DNA from: JAWWPG01 sp963820035
Lineage (GTDB): Bacteria > Actinomycetota > Actinomycetes > Propionibacteriales > Nocardioidaceae
Assembly (NCBI GenBank): GCA_963820035.1
Contig: CAWFYK010000008.1
Span: forward strand, 1-64,000
Length of the DNA stretch: 64,000 nt
Direction: 5' to 3'
The position numbers and the translations under genes are program-made. Under the pieces are notes generated by a model. It did no database searches. It saw only the letters and a list, made by a program, of their open reading frames with translations, and was not told the origin of the DNA. The stretch's first letter is position 1, and each line of letters opens with the position of its first letter. This document shows positions 60,283 through 64,000 of this stretch, piece by piece.

Positions 60283-62247
60283 ATGACCACCAACCCTTCC
60301 CTGTCGAACCTGCTCCACGAGGTACGACACTTCGACCCACCTGAGGAGCTGGCCGAGCACGCCAACGTCACGGCCGATGCGTACGACGAGGCCGCCGACG
60401 ACCGGCTCGCATTCTGGGCCAAGCAGGCCGAGCGCATCTCCTGGGCCGAGCCGTTCACCGAGGTGCTCGACTGGAGCAACCCGCCGTTCGCGAAGTGGTT
60501 CGTCGGCGGCAAGCTCAACGCCGCCTACAACTGCCTCGACCGTCATCTCGAAGCAGGCAAGGGCGACAAGGTCGCGTTCCACTTCGAGGGCGAGCCTGGT
60601 GACACCAGGACCATCACCTACGCCGACCTGCACAAGGAGGTCTGTCAGGCAGCCAACGCCCTGACCGAGCTCGGGCTCGAGGCGGGCGACCGGGTCGCGA
60701 TCTACCTGCCGATGATCCCGGAGACCGTCGTGGCGATGCTGGCGTGCGCCAGGATCGGTGCTCCGCACACGGTTGTCTTCGGTGGGTTCTCGTCCCAGGC
60801 ACTCGAGGACCGCATCCAGGACTGCGACGCCCGGATCGTGATCACGGCCGATGGCGGCTACCGGCGTGGCGCGCCCGCCTCGCTCAAGCCGGCCGTCGAT
60901 GTCGCGCTCGAGAAGTGTCCCGACGTGCGCAACGTGCTCGTAGTCCGTCGTACCGGGCAGGACGTCGAATGGACCGACGGACGCGACCTGTGGTGGCACG
61001 ACTTCGTCGGCAAGCAGAGCGCGGAGCACACCTGCGAGGCGTTCGACGCCGAGCACCCCCTCTATGTGATGTACACCAGTGGCACCACCGGCAAGCCGAA
61101 GGGCATCCTGCACACCACGGGTGGCTACATGGTGGGCACGTCCTACACCCATTGGGCGATCTTCGACCTGAAAGCCGACTCGGACGTCTACTGGACCGCG
61201 GCCGACATCGGCTGGGTCACCGGCCACTCCTACATCGTCTACGGTCCGCTCGCCAACGGCACGACGTCGGTGATGTATGAGGGCACTCCCGACACCCCGC
61301 ACAAGGGCCGCTGGTGGGAGATCATCCAGAAATACAAGGTCAACATCCTCTACTGCGCGCCTACCGCGATCCGCACCTTCATGAAGTGGGGCGCTGAGGT
61401 GCCCGCCGAGTTCGACATGTCCAGCCTGCGCGTGATCGGCTCGGTCGGTGAGCCGATCAACCCCGAGGCCTACATGTGGTATCGCAAGGAGATCGGCGGC
61501 GACCGCTGCCCGGTCGTGGACACCTGGTGGCAGACCGAGACGGGCATGATCATGATCAGCCCACTGCCCGGCGTGACGTCGGGCAAGCCCGGCTCCGCGA
61601 TGAAGGCGATCCCGGGGATCTCGGCACTGGTCGTCGACGACGCCGGTGAGGCCGTCGAGAAGGGCTCCGGCGGCTATCTGGTGCTCACCGAGCCGTGGCC
61701 GTCGATGCTGCGCACCATCTGGGGAGACGACCAGCGCTACAAGGACACCTACTGGTCGCGCTTCCCCGGCGTCTACTTCGCAGGTGACGGCGCCAAGCTC
61801 GACGAGGAGGGCGACGTCTGGCTGCTCGGGCGGGTCGACGACGTCATGAACATCTCGGGGCACCGGCTGTCCACGACGGAGATCGAGTCCGCCCTTGTCT
61901 CACACCCGAAGGTCGCCGAGGCCGCCGTGGTCGGAGCGAACGACGACATGACCGGCCAGGCCGTGGTCGCGTTCGTCATCCTTCGGGAGAGCGCGGGCGA
62001 CGGCGGCGCAGATGTGGTGAAGGAACTGCGCGACCATGTCGCCAAGGAGATCGGCGCGATCGCCAAACCGAAGTCGATCATGGTCGTTCCCGAGCTGCCG
62101 AAGACCCGGTCCGGCAAGATCATGAGACGGCTGCTGCGGGACGTCGCCGAGAACCGCCCGGCGGGCGACTCGACGACGCTCGCGGACTCCTCCGTGATGG
62201 ACTTGATCGAGTCGAACCTCGCCAAGGCCAAGACGGACGACGACTGA
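60283..62247 (+). CDS. acsA: Acetyl-CoA synthetase
   Basis: 654 residues, full length. It turns acetate, ATP and CoA into acetyl-CoA. Motifs: YTSGTTGKPKGILHT (ATP binding), WWQTETGM, YFAGDGAKLDEEGDVWLLGR, and the acetylation-site region PKTRSGKIMRRLLRD with the Lys that Pat/Sir2 systems control. GGAGAG lies four bases before the ATG at 60283. Synteny with Streptomyces and Mycobacterium (acs near the bldG/tad region) supports the call. Confidence 0.96.
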   Translation: MTTNPSLSNLLHEVRHFDPPEELAEHANVTADAYDEAADDRLAFWAKQAERISWAEPFTEVLDWSNPPFAKWFVGGKLNAAYNCLDRHLEAGKGDKVAFHFEGEPGDTRTITYADLHKEVCQAANALTELGLEAGDRVAIYLPMIPETVVAMLACARIGAPHTVVFGGFSSQALEDRIQDCDARIVITADGGYRRGAPASLKPAVDVALEKCPDVRNVLVVRRTGQDVEWTDGRDLWWHDFVGKQSAEHTCEAFDAEHPLYVMYTSGTTGKPKGILHTTGGYMVGTSYTHWAIFDLKADSDVYWTAADIGWVTGHSYIVYGPLANGTTSVMYEGTPDTPHKGRWWEIIQKYKVNILYCAPTAIRTFMKWGAEVPAEFDMSSLRVIGSVGEPINPEAYMWYRKEIGGDRCPVVDTWWQTETGMIMISPLPGVTSGKPGSAMKAIPGISALVVDDAGEAVEKGSGGYLVLTEPWPSMLRTIWGDDQRYKDTYWSRFPGVYFAGDGAKLDEEGDVWLLGRVDDVMNISGHRLSTTEIESALVSHPKVAEAAVVGANDDMTGQAVVAFVILRESAGDGGADVVKELRDHVAKEIGAIAKPKSIMVVPELPKTRSGKIMRRLLRDVAENRPAGDSTTLADSSVMDLIESNLAKAKTDDD

Positions 62248-62271
62248 GCGGCCGTCGTCTGGTGGTTCGGG

Positions 62272-62730
62272 TCAGACGTGCTCGATCGTCGGTTCGAGGG
62301 TCACCTTCGCCGTCAGGGTGTTGGCGACGTAGCACTCCTCGTGCCCCTGCTCGACCATCCGGCGTAGTTGCTCGTCGTCGGCCTCCGATGCGACCTGGAT
62401 CCGCGGGCGCAGGATGATCTCGGTGATCCGCATCGGGCCGCGCTGGACCGGCATCAACGCCTCCGCGTCGTCCTGGTAGCCGACCACGTCGACTCCCGCA
62501 CGGGCCGCCACGGCGAGGAACGACAGCAGCTGACACGAGCTCGCCGCGGCCAGCAGCAGCTGCTCCGGGTTGAGCAGGTCCGGGTCGCCGCGAAACGCCT
62601 GGTCGGCGCTCACGCGCAGCCCGTCCTGCGCGGCGGTCTCCACCTGATGCTCCCGTGGGTACGACGCGTAGCCCGCCTTCGTCGTACCCTCCCAGACCAG
62701 ATGTGACTCGTAGCGATGGGTGTGCGGCAT
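62272..62730 (-). CDS. OsmC family protein
   Basis: 152 residues. The two redox cysteines are in AAASSCQLLSFLAVAARAGV and HEECYVANTLTAKV; LNPEQLLLAAASSC is the family core. OsmC-type enzymes reduce organic hydroperoxides. GGAGG lies four bases before the ATG at 62730. It is convergent with acsA, 24 bases away, and divergent from the NUDIX gene. Confidence 0.92.
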   Translation of the reverse strand: MPHTHRYESHLVWEGTTKAGYASYPREHQVETAAQDGLRVSADQAFRGDPDLLNPEQLLLAAASSCQLLSFLAVAARAGVDVVGYQDDAEALMPVQRGPMRITEIILRPRIQVASEADDEQLRRMVEQGHEECYVANTLTAKVTLEPTIEHV

Positions 62731-62906
62731 GCTGCCTCCTTGTCGTCGTGACTTTCGTCGATGGTTGCGCCGCTCGGCTGTTTCCGGATCCCCGGCGTCC
62801 CCGCCGAGAGCGTGCAGGTCTGGTTCCAGGAGACGCCGCCCGACAGCTGGAGGCAAGGAGGCGACCTGACCAGCGACAGGTAGCACACCACCCTCGGCCC
62901 TGCTGC

Positions 62907-62912
62907 CAGGAT
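62907..62912 (+). promoter_or_regulatory. Candidate -10 box for leaderless NUDIX-nhaA mRNA
   Basis: CAGGAT ends six bases before the ATG at 62919; no ribosome site is visible. Confidence 0.35.
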
Positions 62913-62918
62913 GGGGCC

Positions 62919-63419
62919 ATGCTGCTCACGCCGATGTGCCTGTGCTTCCTGGTGCGCCGGCACTCGGGTCACGCCGAGGTGCTGCTCGGCCGCAAGAAGC
63001 GCGGGCTGGGTGCCGGGAACCTCGTCGGCCTCGGCGGCAAGGTCGAGGTCGGCGAGAGCGCCGCTGCGGCCGCTATCCGCGAGGTCGCCGAAGAGTCCGG
63101 CGTGATCGTCGCTCCGGCCCAGCTTCACGAACGCGCCTCGATCGGCTTCCGGTTCCCGACCAGGCCGAGCTGGGACCAGTTCGCCACCGTCTTCGTCACG
63201 GAATGCTGGGCGGGCGATCCTGTCGAGACGGTGGAGATCGCCCCGGACTGGTATGAGGTCGCCGCGATCCCGTTCGACGAGATGTGGGCCGACGCGCGGC
63301 ACTGGCTGCCCGAGGTGCTGGCCGGACGCACGGTGACGGGTCGCTTCACGTTCCGCGACGACCTCGCGACCCTCGCCACCATCGACGTCCGCCTCGACGA
63401 GACGCCACGGCCCGCATGA
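62919..63419 (+). CDS. NUDIX hydrolase (MutT/8-oxo-dGTPase-like)
   Basis: 166 residues. The complete Nudix box is GGKVEVGESAAAAAIREVAE with ESGV (Gx5Ex7REVxEExGV). The N-terminus MCLCFLVRRHSGHAEVLLGR with RKKRGLGAGNLVGLGGKVE resembles MTH1-type 8-oxo-purine triphosphatases, including the GKW/LVGLGGKVE pattern. It probably cleans the nucleotide pool. Its stop overlaps the nhaA start (ATGA). Confidence 0.92.
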   Translation: MLLTPMCLCFLVRRHSGHAEVLLGRKKRGLGAGNLVGLGGKVEVGESAAAAAIREVAEESGVIVAPAQLHERASIGFRFPTRPSWDQFATVFVTECWAGDPVETVEIAPDWYEVAAIPFDEMWADARHWLPEVLAGRTVTGRFTFRDDLATLATIDVRLDETPRPA

Positions 63420-64000
63420 CCGTCGAGCCCTCAGGTCCTGAGCCGTCGAGGCGGTTGCGCCGCGCGTTCGGGTCCCTGACCCCCAACGAGACCAGCGTCG
63501 TCACCGACATCCTGCGTCAGGAGACCGTCGGCGGCGCGCTTCTGCTGGTCGCGGCCGTCATCGCGATCGCCTGGGCGAACTCGCCGTGGTCGCAGAGCTA
63601 TGCGTCCTTCCAGCAGTTCCACGTCGGGCCGTTGTCGCTGGAGCACTGGGCAGCCGATGGTGGACTCGCGCTGTTCTTCTTCATCGCCGGACTCGAGCTC
63701 AAACGCGAGCTCATGGTCGGCAGCCTGAGCCGGCCGGCCGATGCCCTCGTCCCCGTCGGCGCCGCGGTCGCCGGGATGATCGTGCCGGCCCTGGTCTATC
63801 TCGTCATCAACGTCCATGGCGATGTGTCGGGGTGGGCCACCCCGATGGCCACGGACATCGCGTTCGCCTTGGCGGTGCTGGCGATCGTCGGAAGCAGCCT
63901 TCCACCGGGGCTGCGAGCATTTCTCCTGACCCTCGCCGTCGTCGACGACCTGGGCGCGATCACGGTCATTGCCATCGCGTTCACCAGCTCGATCAACCTC
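63416..64000 (+). CDS. nhaA: Na+/H+ antiporter NhaA, 3' end beyond the window
   Basis: The first 195 codons are present: a cytoplasmic start, then ETVGGALLLVAAVIAIAWAN (helix 1), LALFFFIAGLELKRELMVGS (helix 2, the FFxxGLExKRE signature), ATDIAFALAVLAIVGSSLPP and LTLAVVDDLGAITVIAIAFT, with the two ion-binding aspartates (VVDDLG) near residues 176-177. It exchanges Na+ for H+ across the membrane. The ATG overlaps the stop of the NUDIX gene (ATGA). The rest lies outside the window. Confidence 0.95.
   Translation, partial: MTVEPSGPEPSRRLRRAFGSLTPNETSVVTDILRQETVGGALLLVAAVIAIAWANSPWSQSYASFQQFHVGPLSLEHWAADGGLALFFFIAGLELKRELMVGSLSRPADALVPVGAAVAGMIVPALVYLVINVHGDVSGWATPMATDIAFALAVLAIVGSSLPPGLRAFLLTLAVVDDLGAITVIAIAFTSSINL

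Noticed and set aside
59914..61863. 649-residue open frame antisense to satP and acsA
   Set aside because: No motifs; both genes on the plus strand are clear.

Overview
The window is 64 kb of high-GC actinobacterial chromosome. Gene content and gene order point to the Nocardioidaceae (Nocardioides-like); this placement is inference. The evidence is GTG and TTG starts, many leaderless promoters, several ECF sigma factors, a GlfT2-type galactofuranosyltransferase, and a long right half that keeps the gene order of the Streptomyces bldG/topA region and of the Mycobacterium tuberculosis Rv3644c-Rv3661 region.

Region by region. 1-3.7 kb is the integrase end of an integrative element: a RepA-like ATPase, an excisionase-type HTH protein, an XRE regulator and a tyrosine recombinase. 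3.7-17.5 kb is ordinary accessory metabolism: two DHA2-type exporters, an acyl-CoA dehydrogenase/phosphotransferase/histidine phosphatase operon, a secreted RCC1-repeat protein, a DUF222-HNH gene, two ECF sigma factors and a PhzF protein. 17.7-27 kb holds the most unusual part: two paralogous small proteins, a DosR/DevR-like operator, a MalT-type LuxR regulator, a 1,320-residue Pls/PosA-type membrane NRPS preceded by a 12-codon arginine-rich leader ORF, an M1 aminopeptidase and a convergent 4'-phosphopantetheinyl transferase. 27.4-34.5 kb carries small enzymes, an ECF42-type sigma factor with its DGPF partner, tRNA-Thr(CGT), a pirin, a secreted lipoprotein peptidase and a septum-formation-like membrane protein.

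34.5-64 kb is conserved core: holB, a fused MFS-thymidylate kinase, topA, glfT2-like, two PAPS-type sulfotransferase-like genes, hppA, a bldG-like STAS gene, a DUF1998-type helicase, a complete tad/flp pilus operon (ssd, tadA, tadB, tadC, two DUF4244 pilins, tadE, a Rv3654c-like gene), the 6C small RNA, a HAD hydrolase, then acetate uptake, acetyl-CoA synthetase, OsmC, NUDIX and the start of nhaA.

At least three genes in the first 15 kb (the element ATPase, the DUF222-HNH gene, the second MFS exporter) are split by single-base frame changes inside G/C-rich stretches, and a fourth short gene may be. Either these are real decays or this part of the assembly has indel errors. The strongest leads for new biology are the DosR-like box with the paired small proteins and the LAL regulator, and the leader ORF that overlaps the TTG start of the NRPS.
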